DNA of 35,093 nucleotides from Ureibacillus terrenus (GCF_006569205.1 NZ_VIGD01000022.1:1-35093); one strand, 5' to 3'; numbered from the stretch's first letter, positions 19,008 to 26,584 are shown. Made by a program: numbers and translations. Notes: generated by a model not told the origin, from the letters alone.

Positions 19008-19595
19008 TTAACCCCTCCTTCTTTCATTCACTATTTTTCTAGCAATTTTAAGAACTTGTTCAATAGGCGCAGTAATTCCATTATTATAACTTTCTTCATA
19101 AGTGAGTCCTTTTGATAAATCCCAAAATCCAATCGTTTCAATATTTGTTGGAAGCATAGAAGTTAATTCAAATGAGGTTACCAACGTTTTGAAAACCGGA
19201 ATCCAATGAGAAACATCATTTAATTTACCATATTCAAGTAGAATGATTTTTTCCGCATTACGGTCGTAAAAGTACCCAAAATCAATATCTAGCTGTATGC
19301 GGCTATTAAGTAACTCTTTTGGAATGTGAATACTATTTCTGTGATAATCTAAATCAAAAACAGGTTGATCGTAATGGTCATTCATTAATTGATAAAGTCT
19401 TTTCAAAAAAGAAATTGTGAGTTGTCTAGGATATAATTGATGTTCATAATCTGTAATGCACGATTCATCTCTTAGGTCAAAAGCATCACAAATTTGTTTT
19501 TCCGCCTCTCTTATCGCAAGCGCATAATTCTTTTTTCCTTTCAAAGGATAATTAAAATAGTATTTATAAAAGCCGTATAATGATGGTAACCTCAT
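19008..19595 (-). CDS. 195-aa defence-operon protein with possible ExGK nuclease-like motif
   Basis: No family is recognised. Around residues 102-122 the protein reads LDIDFGYFYD and then IILLEYGK. An acidic strand followed by a hydrophobic strand ending in E-x-G-K resembles the core of PD-(D/E)XK enzymes of the Cas4/RecB type. The motif could also be chance, and no C-terminal cysteine cluster like that of Cas4 is present. GGAGGG stands before the ATG. The gene lies between the first specificity gene, 16 bases upstream, and the small 119-aa gene it abuts. Confidence 0.6.
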   Translation of the reverse strand: MRLPSLYGFYKYYFNYPLKGKKNYALAIREAEKQICDAFDLRDESCITDYEHQLYPRQLTISFLKRLYQLMNDHYDQPVFDLDYHRNSIHIPKELLNSRIQLDIDFGYFYDRNAEKIILLEYGKLNDVSHWIPVFKTLVTSFELTSMLPTNIETIGFWDLSKGLTYEESYNNGITAPIEQVLKIARKIVNERRRG

Positions 19596-19611
19596 TTCTA
19601 TATCCCTCCGA

Positions 19612-20883
19612 TTAATGAATGAATTTTTTCACCATATTTTCAATCAGATCGATCTTTTCAGGTGATTCAACCGGGAGGTAAATTCTTTTAAGATCATCGA
19701 TACTTATCATCATTTGCCATTGTCCTCTTCGCTTAGCCCTTAACTGAAATCGTACTAAAGGATGGGACAAACACCACAACAAATATGCAGTCGAATATTT
19801 AAAATTACGTAAAACCACAAACGCACTAGATGCTAGTGCCCCTTCGTATTCTTTAGTTACAAAAGCCAAGGGCTGATTCTCTTCTCCGATATACGGTCCG
19901 ACGATTCCAAGCAGGATGTCATTTTCTTTCAATACATATCGGGCGCGACTTTTCACTTTTTCGAATAATATGGTCTCTGCCGAAATAATCCGGTACGAAT
20001 TTGTATCAATATTTTTGAAACCAATGTAACGAATTTCTTTATTGCTAAAATCCGTAGGGCTAACTGTATGGTTTACGATTTCGCAAATGTCTTTTAGTTG
20101 CAACCATCGTTCGGTTTTGATCTTATTTTTTAATTGTTCGAATGTTTTTGAAGTATGATAACGATAATAATCGACATCCAATCGCTCTGTTGTCAGTTGG
20201 TTTTTAAGCCAAAACTCTGTCGGCAGCGACGTGTCTATCTCATTGAACCCGAATTCATATAGGCTATGCAGTTTTTGTTTTAAAATGGCTTGTTCATTAC
20301 GACTGTCTCCTTCAGGTTCTTCATCTATTACGACCGCTAAATCTTCTAACTGTTTCAGCGAAATTTTCGGCAATACAGATGGAACGGCCATTTTTTTCAA
20401 CGAAAGTATCCCGATATTTGAAGAAAAAAACTTCATTAATACAGCTTGAGCTTGTTGATCTACGGGACGAATTTTTATAATATCAGGGCTAATAACCGCT
20501 CCATCATATGTCTCATCAACAAGAGCCATTTTAGGAAGTGAGACAATTTTCGAAATTAAAATATCCCCTTTCCTAACAACCGCTTTCTTCTCAATTCCAT
20601 CTAAATCAAATAAATATTTCATCCCTTTTTGCACTAACCTATTATCCACAATATTTGATAAGCGGATATAAGGGACATTCGTTCTATAACCAACAAACTC
20701 TGTCGCGTTTCTTGTTCCATCCGTAATTTCTTCGCATAACATCCGTAAAGGAACGGTTTGTTTATTTTCTAATTTCTTTTTCAACTCCAATTCAATTTGA
20801 TAAAAATACGGATCTAAACGTTCGGTTCGCAAGTCTTTTTCGCAAATAAATTTACGTATAAAACCACATCCTTTATTGTTCAT
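19612..20883 (-). CDS. HsdS-like type I specificity protein (first gene of the operon)
   Basis: A 423-aa protein with two half-domains, each opened by an ERLD-x-x-(F/Y) motif: TERLDPYFYQ near residue 20 and TERLDVDYYRY near 235. The first TRD includes VPYIRLSNIVD and KGDILISKIVS, the second IRYIGFKNIDT and ENDILLGIVGPYIG. These are the usual HsdS strand motifs. The helix between halves is shorter than in the second S protein of the operon, and the two S proteins differ strongly, so they are not a recent duplication. The ribosome binding site AGAGAG is weak. Being first after the promoter, it heads the operon. It might direct methylation or instead recognise unmodified target DNA. Confidence 0.85.
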   Translation of the reverse strand: MNNKGCGFIRKFICEKDLRTERLDPYFYQIELELKKKLENKQTVPLRMLCEEITDGTRNATEFVGYRTNVPYIRLSNIVDNRLVQKGMKYLFDLDGIEKKAVVRKGDILISKIVSLPKMALVDETYDGAVISPDIIKIRPVDQQAQAVLMKFFSSNIGILSLKKMAVPSVLPKISLKQLEDLAVVIDEEPEGDSRNEQAILKQKLHSLYEFGFNEIDTSLPTEFWLKNQLTTERLDVDYYRYHTSKTFEQLKNKIKTERWLQLKDICEIVNHTVSPTDFSNKEIRYIGFKNIDTNSYRIISAETILFEKVKSRARYVLKENDILLGIVGPYIGEENQPLAFVTKEYEGALASSAFVVLRNFKYSTAYLLWCLSHPLVRFQLRAKRRGQWQMMISIDDLKRIYLPVESPEKIDLIENMVKKFIH

Positions 20884-20914
20884 TTCACTCTCTTTTGTAT
20901 ATGTGTTTCTTACA

Positions 20915-20948
20915 ATTATAATTTACTAACAAATATATAAAACGTCAA
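20915..20948 (-). promoter_or_regulatory. Probable sigma-A promoter of the defence operon
   Basis: On the minus strand TTGACG (20948-20943) is followed after 17 bases by TAAATT (20925-20920). A perfect TATAAT (20920-20915) overlaps that position but at a 22-base spacing. Transcription would begin roughly 25 bases before the first specificity gene. No operator-like repeat was seen. Confidence 0.5.
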
Positions 20949-20984
20949 TATTTTTTGTTCATTTTTTTCTCTTTTATAAATAAA

Positions 20985-21015
20985 AATCCTTCGCTACTAA
21001 TTGTAACGAAGGATT
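20985..21015 (-). terminator. Intrinsic terminator upstream of the defence operon
   Basis: A perfect 9-bp inverted repeat, AATCCTTCG and CGAAGGATT with a 13-base loop, is followed on the minus strand by TTTTTATTTAT. It would insulate the defence operon from read-through. The plus-strand side also has T-rich sequence, so it may act in both directions. Confidence 0.65.
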
Positions 21016-21280
21016 CGATTGTTTTTCTTTATCAATAGCCCACCGTTTTTCATCCGTAAGCTCGAAATTTGTGAGATAAATAAAAATGCGTACCCTTTTG
21101 GTACACTAGCTGTTGATGGATTGGTAAACTAGGGTGTTCCGACAATACTTTCACTAAGTATTGATAAAATCTCACTCAATTGGAATCTTTAATGATATAG
21201 AAGCCTTAAAACATTTTAATAAATTTCTGCAGAATAAAAGCAGAAGATATCAACAATAAATTACAGACTATTTAAAGTTT
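21016..21280. other. Gene-free boundary between defence operon and asparaginase
   Basis: The whole gap from 20884 to 21315 carries no convincing gene. Besides the promoter and terminators, it holds a small hairpin GTACC-CTTTT-GGTAC at 21090-21104 and a short plus-strand frame of about 32 codons ending near 21261 (…DIEALKHFNKFLQNKSRRYQ). That frame may be the tail of a lost gene, but I cannot identify it. Confidence 0.35.
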
Positions 21281-21309
21281 AGGGAATGCTAAACATCACA
21301 GCATTCCCT
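21281..21309 (-). terminator. Hairpin after the asparaginase gene
   Basis: A perfect 10-bp inverted repeat AGGGAATGCT / AGCATTCCCT lies seven bases after the asparaginase stop. The following minus-strand sequence has only a short T stretch, so it is a likely but not ideal terminator. Confidence 0.55.
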
Positions 21310-21315
21310 CCTTTG

Positions 21316-22284
21316 TTACTTAAATTTTTTCTCCAAATCCCCCACCCCTGCAGCCAACATCACCGCCAACTTCATGCGGGCTTTTTTGCTGTCGTAGTCG
21401 CGGCCGAGGATGGCGCCTTTCTTTTGCAAGTCGTAGGCAGTGCCTGGGGTGTCGTACACCACTTTGACGTTTCCTTCCGCCGTGCTTGTTGTCACCACCA
21501 CGATGACGCCTTTTTCAATGGCATATTGCACTTGTTCTGCAACGGCCGGGTGGACTTGGCCTCGGCCGAACGCTTCAAGGACAATGCCTTTTGCTCCCGT
21601 CTCCACCGCATACTTAATCAAGCGGCCATCGGAGCCCAATGAACATTTGATGATTTCCACATAAGGCAATTCGGACTTCAGCTCATACGTTTCCTTTTTC
21701 ACCGCTTTCCCGTAAAGGATGACTTCTTCCTCATCCACATACCCCAAATGGCCGAACCCCGGCGCGTTGAAGCCGTCCACGTTGGAGGCGTGATTTTTCT
21801 TCACATAGCGGGCAGGCAAAATCTTTTCGTTGAATAACACGACCGTGCCCAAATTTTTTGCCTCATCGCTTGCGGCCAGAATGATCGCTTGCCGCAAATT
21901 CGAGAAGGCATCCGTTCCGATGGTTGCCGGGCTCCGCTGGGCGCCCGTGACCACCACCGGCCGCGCATCCCCGATCGTCAAATCGAGGAAGTACGCCGTT
22001 TCCTCCAGCGTATCCGTTCCGTGGGTCACGACCACCCCCGCCACTTCTTGATTCTCAAACACCTTCTCAATTTTTTCTTTTAACTGAATTAAATGATCAA
22101 AGGTCATTTCATTGCTTGGCAAATGAAAAAGGGTTTCTACATTTAATTCAATATAAGTTGGCAATTCGCATTGTTTGGCCAATTCCTCCCCCGTCAACAT
22201 GCCGGATGTGAGGAGGCCTGTTTCCGGATTCACGCCGCTTGCAATCGTGCCGCCCGTACTGATCAATACCACTTTCTTTTTCAT
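21316..22284 (-). CDS. ansA: L-asparaginase (AnsA type, cytoplasmic)
   Basis: A 322-aa protein that hydrolyses L-asparagine to aspartate and ammonia. The first signature STGGTIAS (9-16) carries the catalytic threonine T13; the second, THGTDTLEE (87-95), holds T90 and D91. The later block KKNHASNVDGFNAPGFG is also typical of the family. There is no signal peptide, so the enzyme is cytosolic, as with B. subtilis AnsA rather than the exported AnsZ. The length is normal. GGAG lies 7 bases before the ATG. It is a single gene between terminators and lacks the ansB aspartase partner found in B. subtilis. Confidence 0.93.
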   Translation of the reverse strand: MKKKVVLISTGGTIASGVNPETGLLTSGMLTGEELAKQCELPTYIELNVETLFHLPSNEMTFDHLIQLKEKIEKVFENQEVAGVVVTHGTDTLEETAYFLDLTIGDARPVVVTGAQRSPATIGTDAFSNLRQAIILAASDEAKNLGTVVLFNEKILPARYVKKNHASNVDGFNAPGFGHLGYVDEEEVILYGKAVKKETYELKSELPYVEIIKCSLGSDGRLIKYAVETGAKGIVLEAFGRGQVHPAVAEQVQYAIEKGVIVVVTTSTAEGNVKVVYDTPGTAYDLQKKGAILGRDYDSKKARMKLAVMLAAGVGDLEKKFK

Positions 22285-22376
22285 TGCTGCACTCCTAAAC
22301 TCTCAATTTATAAACGTTCATTTATCAACATAACCCATTGTTCCGGGAACTTCAACCGTCGCATGCCCCAAAAAAA

Positions 22377-22399
22377 TCCCCCGTCGGCTTCCAAGGGGA
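22377..22399 (-). terminator. Intrinsic terminator after purC (second of two)
   Basis: On the minus strand TCCCCTTGG and CCGACGGGGGA fold around the loop AAG with one bulged base, directly followed by seven T. This is a strong factor-independent terminator. It lies downstream of another hairpin for the same gene. Confidence 0.75.
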
Positions 22400-22407
22400 A
22401 AATCATC

Positions 22408-22454
22408 AAAAGAGCGGATGGAGAAACGCTGCTTCTCTCCACCCGCTCTTTTTT
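22408..22454 (-). terminator. Intrinsic terminator after purC (first of two)
   Basis: A long inverted repeat, AAAAGAGCGG-A-TGGAGA against TCTCCA-C-CCGCTCTTTT with one imperfect pair, lies 15 bases past the purC stop. Both strands have T-runs, but purC is the gene that ends here. Confidence 0.75.
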
Positions 22455-22468
22455 GCCGGTCCGTTTTT

Positions 22469-23155
22469 TTACCCTTCCAAAATCAATTTTTCCAATTCCA
22501 ACGGCTCGATGTATTTGCCGTCTTTGTAAGCGCGCATGTTGCCGCCGGAAATTTCGTCGATCAAAATGATTTCATTTGTTTCTTTGTCGCGGCCGAACTC
22601 GAATTTAATATCGTAAAGCTCGATGCCTTTTTTCGCCAACTCTTCTTTTACAATGCCGGCGATTTTTTGCGTCAATTCTTTCAATACTTTGTATTCATCT
22701 TTGGACAAAATGCCGAGCATATCCAACGCGTCTTCGCTGATCGGAGGGTCTTCGCGTTGATCGTCCTTGATTGTCACTTCCACGAAGGCATCAAGCGGCT
22801 GGCCTTCTTTCACGTACATGCCGTAACGGCGCAAGAAGCTTCCCACCGCGCGGAAGCGGCAGATCACTTCAAGACCGTTTCCGAATGTTTCGGCAGGTTT
22901 CACTTTCATTGTCTTTTTCTCGATATCGGCATCGATATAGTGGGTCGGAATGCCTTTTTCATTGAGCAATTCGAAGAAATATTTTGTCAATCTCAATCCC
23001 GCGCGTCCGGCGCCTTCGATTGTCAGCCCGACCGTATTGGCGCCCGGGTCGAACACACCGTCAACGCCCGTCACATCATCTTTGAATTCCAACAAATAGT
23101 TGCCGTCTTCCAATTCGTAAACGTTTTTCGTTTTCCCAGTGTAAATGTGCTTCAT
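22469..23155 (-). CDS. purC: Phosphoribosylaminoimidazole-succinocarboxamide synthase (SAICAR synthetase)
   Basis: A 228-aa enzyme of purine synthesis that joins CAIR and aspartate with ATP. Family marks are the N-terminal YTGKTKNVYE, where the family has a K-x-K-x-(V/I)-Y loop, RAVGSFLRRYG (103-113) where PurC usually has RN-x-x-x-G-S-x-x-R, and the end motif DEISGGNMR. Typical PurC proteins have TPD-x-x-R/PDTCR at the last position, so GGNMR marks an atypical branch. AAGGAGAT precedes the ATG. It stands alone, with its own terminators, instead of within a pur operon, so it could be a paralogue of the housekeeping gene. The specific substrate is therefore inferred from the family. Confidence 0.85.
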   Translation of the reverse strand: MKHIYTGKTKNVYELEDGNYLLEFKDDVTGVDGVFDPGANTVGLTIEGAGRAGLRLTKYFFELLNEKGIPTHYIDADIEKKTMKVKPAETFGNGLEVICRFRAVGSFLRRYGMYVKEGQPLDAFVEVTIKDDQREDPPISEDALDMLGILSKDEYKVLKELTQKIAGIVKEELAKKGIELYDIKFEFGRDKETNEIILIDEISGGNMRAYKDGKYIEPLELEKLILEG

Positions 23156-23311
23156 TTCAGATCTCCTTCTCTCATTAGCCTTACCATCGATTTGAACTGA
23201 TGATGTTTATATAATAAATCAAAAAAAGTTTTCCATACAAGGGGGCCTGTTTTATTCATTACATTTTTGTCATATTCCTATACAGGGGGTTGTTTGTAAA
23301 CGACATTCGCA

Positions 23312-23340
23312 TGGTGAAAAAAGGAATATTTTGGTATAAT
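23312..23340 (+). promoter_or_regulatory. Extended -10 promoter for the YczE-like gene
   Basis: TGGTATAAT with a perfect TATAAT at 23335-23340 and an upstream TG forms an extended -10 element. The -35 region (TGGTGA, 17 bases away) is poor, as is usual for this promoter type. The start codon follows about 35 bases later. Confidence 0.55.
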
Positions 23341-23374
23341 GATTAGGAATTAACGATTGAGAAGGAAGAGAGGC

Positions 23375-23701
23375 ATGGACAAAATACATATCACTTGGAA
23401 AAGGGCCTTTTCATATATGTCCGGGCTATTTGTTTTGGCCTTCGGGGTCAGTCTTTCCATCTTGGCGGACCTCGGTGTGTCCCCCGTTTCATCCCTGCCC
23501 TACGCCCTGTCTTTGAGCTCCGGCATGACGGTCGGCATCGCCACGGTGATCGCCGCCTATTTGCTTGGGAAAATTTTGGGCTGGTACATGAAGCGCTTCA
23601 AAGCCCGCCTGGAACTATGGCTTGCGGATGAGAATGATGATTTCAAAGACGGAGAAGATGAAAAGGAAAAAATCGCAATCGAAAAGGAAGCGAACGTGTA
23701 A
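23375..23701 (+). CDS. YczE-like membrane protein, internally deleted
   Basis: A 108-aa protein with start ATG 23375, chosen because AAGGA lies upstream at normal spacing. The first half has the signature start of the YczE/YitT-like membrane family: RAFSYMSGLFVLAFGVSLSI, then ADLGVSPVSSLPYALSLSS. Full-length members have about 200-220 residues and five or six membrane segments. Here, just after the second segment, the frame passes into IATVIAAYLLGKILGWYMKR, which looks like the last membrane segment and the cytosolic tail of the same family. About 100 central residues appear to be missing in frame. The acidic C-terminal tail (KDGEDEKEKIAIEKE) is intact. It is either a miniaturised protein or a pseudogene. 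Function is unknown. Confidence 0.65.
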   Translation: MDKIHITWKRAFSYMSGLFVLAFGVSLSILADLGVSPVSSLPYALSLSSGMTVGIATVIAAYLLGKILGWYMKRFKARLELWLADENDDFKDGEDEKEKIAIEKEANV

Positions 23702-23952
23702 GGAAAGGGGAATAGGAATCGGACATCTGTTTGGCAGGCGTGACGGATATGGGGACATGAAGAGGCTCTGAAACATATAATGTGACTTTCCCGATTCGAA
23801 TCATTCCATTTTCTCCTACAAAAGAATTTTTTCCTTCTTTCATAGGGATTGTTTCATGAAACTTGAATCTTGCACAAATTACAAAAAATATATTGATTCA
23901 TAATGAAACCATTTATACATTAATAATAAACAATCTGATACAGGAGGCCGTC

Positions 23953-24108
23953 ATGGAAAACGAATATGTAGTCGGATGGGGCACATTGGCGCTCATTAAT
24001 GCGGGTCTTGCGCAAGGCAAAAACCGCTCCGGGTTGAACTGGTTTTTGCTCTCGCTTTTTTTGGGGCCTTTGGCGACACTGTTGCTGTTATTTGTGGAAA
24101 AGAGATAA
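23953..24108 (+). CDS. 51-aa single-pass membrane peptide
   Basis: A perfect AGGAGG stands 5 bases before the ATG at 23953, and the frame ends just before a strong terminator, so this small gene is very likely real. The product begins MENEYVVGWGTLALINAGLA, continues with a charged AQGKNRSG loop, and ends with a membrane segment of about 20 residues and VEKR. Such peptides are common and unnamed in Bacillales. The 250 bases upstream of it contain no other gene. Confidence 0.6.
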   Translation: MENEYVVGWGTLALINAGLAQGKNRSGLNWFLLSLFLGPLATLLLLFVEKR

Positions 24109-24116
24109 TCTCATTG

Positions 24117-24157
24117 GGGGGAGAGCCGGACCATTTCCTGTGCTTTCCCCCTTTTTT
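24117..24157 (+). terminator. Intrinsic terminator after the small membrane peptide
   Basis: GGGGGAGAGC pairs with GCTTTCCCCC (one G-U pair), followed by six T at 24152-24157. It lies eight bases past the stop codon. Confidence 0.8.
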
Positions 24158-24292
24158 CAAAATCATCATGATTATATTGCCCTTTTCCCCAATTTCCAAA
24201 ACTGCTAAAAACCGCCTATTTTCTGTTTTCTGAATTTTATGTCATTTGACATATTGATTGAACTTATTTTTTAGTATTATCCTTTTTATAAA

Positions 24293-24310
24293 CATGGAAT
24301 CGCTTCCATG
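24293..24310 (+). promoter_or_regulatory. Palindrome in the adhT leader, possible operator
   Basis: CATGGAA-TCGC-TTCCATG is a perfect 7-bp inverted repeat with a 4-base spacer, about 30 bases before the adhT start and just past a region with TTGACA (24246-24251) and TAGTATTAT (24272-24280) promoter-like boxes. It could be a repressor site or an mRNA hairpin. The promoter spacing is not ideal, so I do not annotate exact boxes. Confidence 0.35.
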
Positions 24311-24338
24311 GACAACCATTTCAAAAGGGGGATGTTTG

Positions 24339-25355
24339 TTGAAAGCTGCAGTTGTATCAAAGGAAAAAACGGTAAGTATTGTGGACAAGCAATTGCGTCC
24401 GCTCAAGTATGGCGAGGCTTTGGTGGAAATGGAGTATTGCGGGGTTTGCCACACGGACTTGCACGTAAAAAACGGTGATTTCGGTGATGCCACCGGAATT
24501 ACGTTGGGCCATGAAGGTGTCGGCAAAGTGATCGAAACGGGGGAAGGCGTCACAAACATCAAAGTCGGCGACCGGGTGGCCATTCCTTGGCTATACGAAA
24601 GCTGCGGACATTGCGAATACTGTACTACCGGCAGGGAAACATTATGCCGGGATGTAAAAAATGCCGGATATACTGTCGACGGCGCGATGGCGGAACAAGC
24701 GATCGTGGCCGCCAATTATGTAGTGAAAGTGCCTGACAACGTGGATCCTGCAGCTGCCACATCCATCACATGTGCCGGCGTGACGACCTACAAAGCCGTC
24801 AAAGTGTCAAAGGTTCGCCCCGGCCAATGGATTGGCGTATTCGGAATTGGCGGACTTGGAAATTTGGCCGTTCAATATGCGAAAAACGTATTTGGCGCAA
24901 AAGTCATTGCGTTTGATATAAACGATGATAAATTGGCATTTGCCAGGGAAGTGGGCGCGGATGCCACAGTGAATACATTAAATGAAAAACCAAAAGAAAA
25001 AGCCTTTGAAATCACTGGAGGAAAAGGACTGGATGCCGTTGTGATCACGGCTGTGGCAAAAACGGCATTCAATCAGGCGGTCGACGTGGTGAAAGCGGGT
25101 GCCCGTGTCGTTGCGGTCGGCTTGCCTGTCGATAAAATGGAACTGGATATTCCCCGCCTCGTATTGGATGGCATTGAGGTAGTCGGTTCCCTTGTCGGCA
25201 CACGCCAAGATTTGAAAGAAGCCTTCCAGTTTGCGGCGGAAGGAAAAGTGGTGCCGAAAGTGACGCTGCGGAAACTTGAAGAAATCAACGATATTATGGA
25301 AGAAATGGAACAAGGGAAATTTACCGGACGCATGGTCATCGATTTTACAAAATAA
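24339..25355 (+). CDS. adhT: Zinc-dependent alcohol dehydrogenase (AdhT/AdhP type)
   Basis: A 338-aa cytosolic enzyme that interconverts primary alcohols and aldehydes with NAD. Catalytic zinc ligands are C34 in CGVCHTD, H58 in GHEGVG and C145 in CAGVTTYKA; structural zinc cysteines are C89, C92, C95 and C103. The Rossmann motif GIGGLG lies at 169-174. Sequence and length match the AdhT enzymes of thermophilic bacilli. The start is the TTG at 24339, preceded by AAAGGGGGAT; an open frame from 24258 adds 27 residues that the family lacks. It is a single gene with a terminator after it. A LysR-type regulator lies downstream on the same strand but with its own start region. Confidence 0.93.
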   Translation: MKAAVVSKEKTVSIVDKQLRPLKYGEALVEMEYCGVCHTDLHVKNGDFGDATGITLGHEGVGKVIETGEGVTNIKVGDRVAIPWLYESCGHCEYCTTGRETLCRDVKNAGYTVDGAMAEQAIVAANYVVKVPDNVDPAAATSITCAGVTTYKAVKVSKVRPGQWIGVFGIGGLGNLAVQYAKNVFGAKVIAFDINDDKLAFAREVGADATVNTLNEKPKEKAFEITGGKGLDAVVITAVAKTAFNQAVDVVKAGARVVAVGLPVDKMELDIPRLVLDGIEVVGSLVGTRQDLKEAFQFAAEGKVVPKVTLRKLEEINDIMEEMEQGKFTGRMVIDFTK

Positions 25356-25364
25356 TGTTTGCCG

Positions 25365-25393
25365 AAGGAGCTGTCGATGGACATGCTCCTTTT
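25365..25393 (+). terminator. Intrinsic terminator of adhT
   Basis: AAGGAGCTGTC and GACATGCTCCTT form a hairpin with loop GATG and one bulged base, followed by TTTTATT. It begins ten bases after the adhT stop. Confidence 0.8.
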
Positions 25394-25557
25394 ATTAATA
25401 TAATAAAATAATAATTCCATTCCTTTTCCAATCCCTCCCCCGCAACTTTTCCATCCGCTCCTTCCTCTTAAAAATCGCAATATTTTCTTTTCTAAAATAA
25501 ACACGAAACAGAAAAAACCATGTATAATGATGAAAAAGGGGAACTGGAGAGATTTCG

Positions 25558-26544
25558 ATGGAGCTTCGCCAATTGGAATATTTTATCGCGCTTGCAACCG
25601 AGCTGCATTTTACCCGCGCGGCCAAAAAATTGCATATCTCGCAGCCGACGCTGAGCCACCAAATCAAGGCGCTTGAAGAAGAAGTGGGCACCCAATTGTT
25701 CGACCGGATCGGCAAAAGGATCACCTTGACGGAAGCCGGAAAAATCCTGCATGAACAAAGCATGCATATTTTGCACCTCATCGAAAATACGAAACAGCAA
25801 TTAAATGAACTGGAATTGTTCCAGCGGGGGACGTTGAAAATCGGCGCATTGCCCGGGGAACTGACCAGCCTTGTATCGAATGTCTTATTGACTTATGCCA
25901 AAGAATTTCCTTATGTACAAATTTCCGTGCAGAGTGCGGATGATGTCCTTTCCATGTTAAAGGAAAATCAAATTGAATTCGCATTATCCTATATCGATGA
26001 CTCGAATCAAGCGATTGATGGTCAATTTTGCCAAATCCCGCTATACACGGATTCATTCGTTTTTGTCGCCGCAAAAGACCATCCCCTCTTGGAGAAAGAT
26101 GAATTGACTTTGCGCGAGATTGCCTGTGAACCATTGATTTTATTCACGAAGCTTCAAACTTGCAGAAAGATTTTAAATCAAGCCGCAAAGCAGGAACAGA
26201 TTTCGTTGAACCCCGTATTCGAAACTTCCGATATCCATACGATTTTTCATTTTGTAAAAGAAAAATTGGGATGCGCCATTGTGTCCGAATCCCTTTATCA
26301 ATTCCACCGCCATGAAAACATCGATGCCCGTCCGATTGTCAACAGCCGGCTGAACCGGAAAATGGTGCTGATTTACCGGAAGGACAAATATTTGAGCAAA
26401 GCGGCAAAATCGTTTATCCCGATTCTCATCCAGCGTCTCGAGAAATTTGACATGCCTTTGCCCCCGGCAAGCAGAAAAAAGCTGATGCTATTGGCAAGTA
26501 AAGAATCCTGTCCGGATCCCCTCCAAAATGGAAAGACCACTTAA
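25558..26544 (+). CDS. LysR-family transcriptional regulator (CynR/CzcR-like)
   Basis: A 328-aa regulator. Residues 1-60 are the LysR winged helix-turn-helix (MELRQLEYFIALATELHFTR, AAKKLHISQPTLSHQIKALE). Residues 90-295 form the two-lobed periplasmic-binding-like effector domain. The extra C-terminal 30 residues are less conserved. GGAG lies 8 bases before the ATG, and a TATAAT at 25523-25528 with a poor -35 may serve as promoter. LysR proteins usually control a divergent neighbour, but here adhT is upstream in the same direction and the que genes are convergent, so the target cannot be read from context. The ligand is unknown. Confidence 0.9.
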   Translation: MELRQLEYFIALATELHFTRAAKKLHISQPTLSHQIKALEEEVGTQLFDRIGKRITLTEAGKILHEQSMHILHLIENTKQQLNELELFQRGTLKIGALPGELTSLVSNVLLTYAKEFPYVQISVQSADDVLSMLKENQIEFALSYIDDSNQAIDGQFCQIPLYTDSFVFVAAKDHPLLEKDELTLREIACEPLILFTKLQTCRKILNQAAKQEQISLNPVFETSDIHTIFHFVKEKLGCAIVSESLYQFHRHENIDARPIVNSRLNRKMVLIYRKDKYLSKAAKSFIPILIQRLEKFDMPLPPASRKKLMLLASKESCPDPLQNGKTT

Positions 26545-26570
26545 GCTCCCTTTTCGTCTTAAGTGGTCTT
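26533..26570. terminator. Bidirectional hairpin between the LysR gene and the que operon
   Basis: A perfect 12-bp inverted repeat, AAGACCACTTAA and TTAAGTGGTCTT with a 14-base loop. The LysR stop codon TAA lies within the left arm, and the stop of queE on the other strand is 15 bases beyond. T-runs are weak on both sides. It probably ends both convergent transcripts. Confidence 0.65.
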
Positions 26571-26584
26571 ACAATGCTCCGGCG

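Noticed and set aside
3275..20883. Classical BREX locus
   Set aside because: No PglZ phosphatase-type gene, no BrxL and no BrxA/BrxB are visible. The methylase is HsdM-like with separate S subunits, whereas PglX is a single protein. The large ATPase and kinase alone do not make BREX.
3275..20883. DISARM or a complete type I restriction-modification system
   Set aside because: There is no DrmA helicase, DrmB (DUF1998) or phospholipase D protein, and no HsdR with DEAD-box motifs.
22418..23200. Open frame of 260 codons on the plus strand opposite purC
   Set aside because: It is the antisense shadow of a well-conserved gene, has Phe-rich composition typical of antisense frames, and lacks a ribosome binding site.
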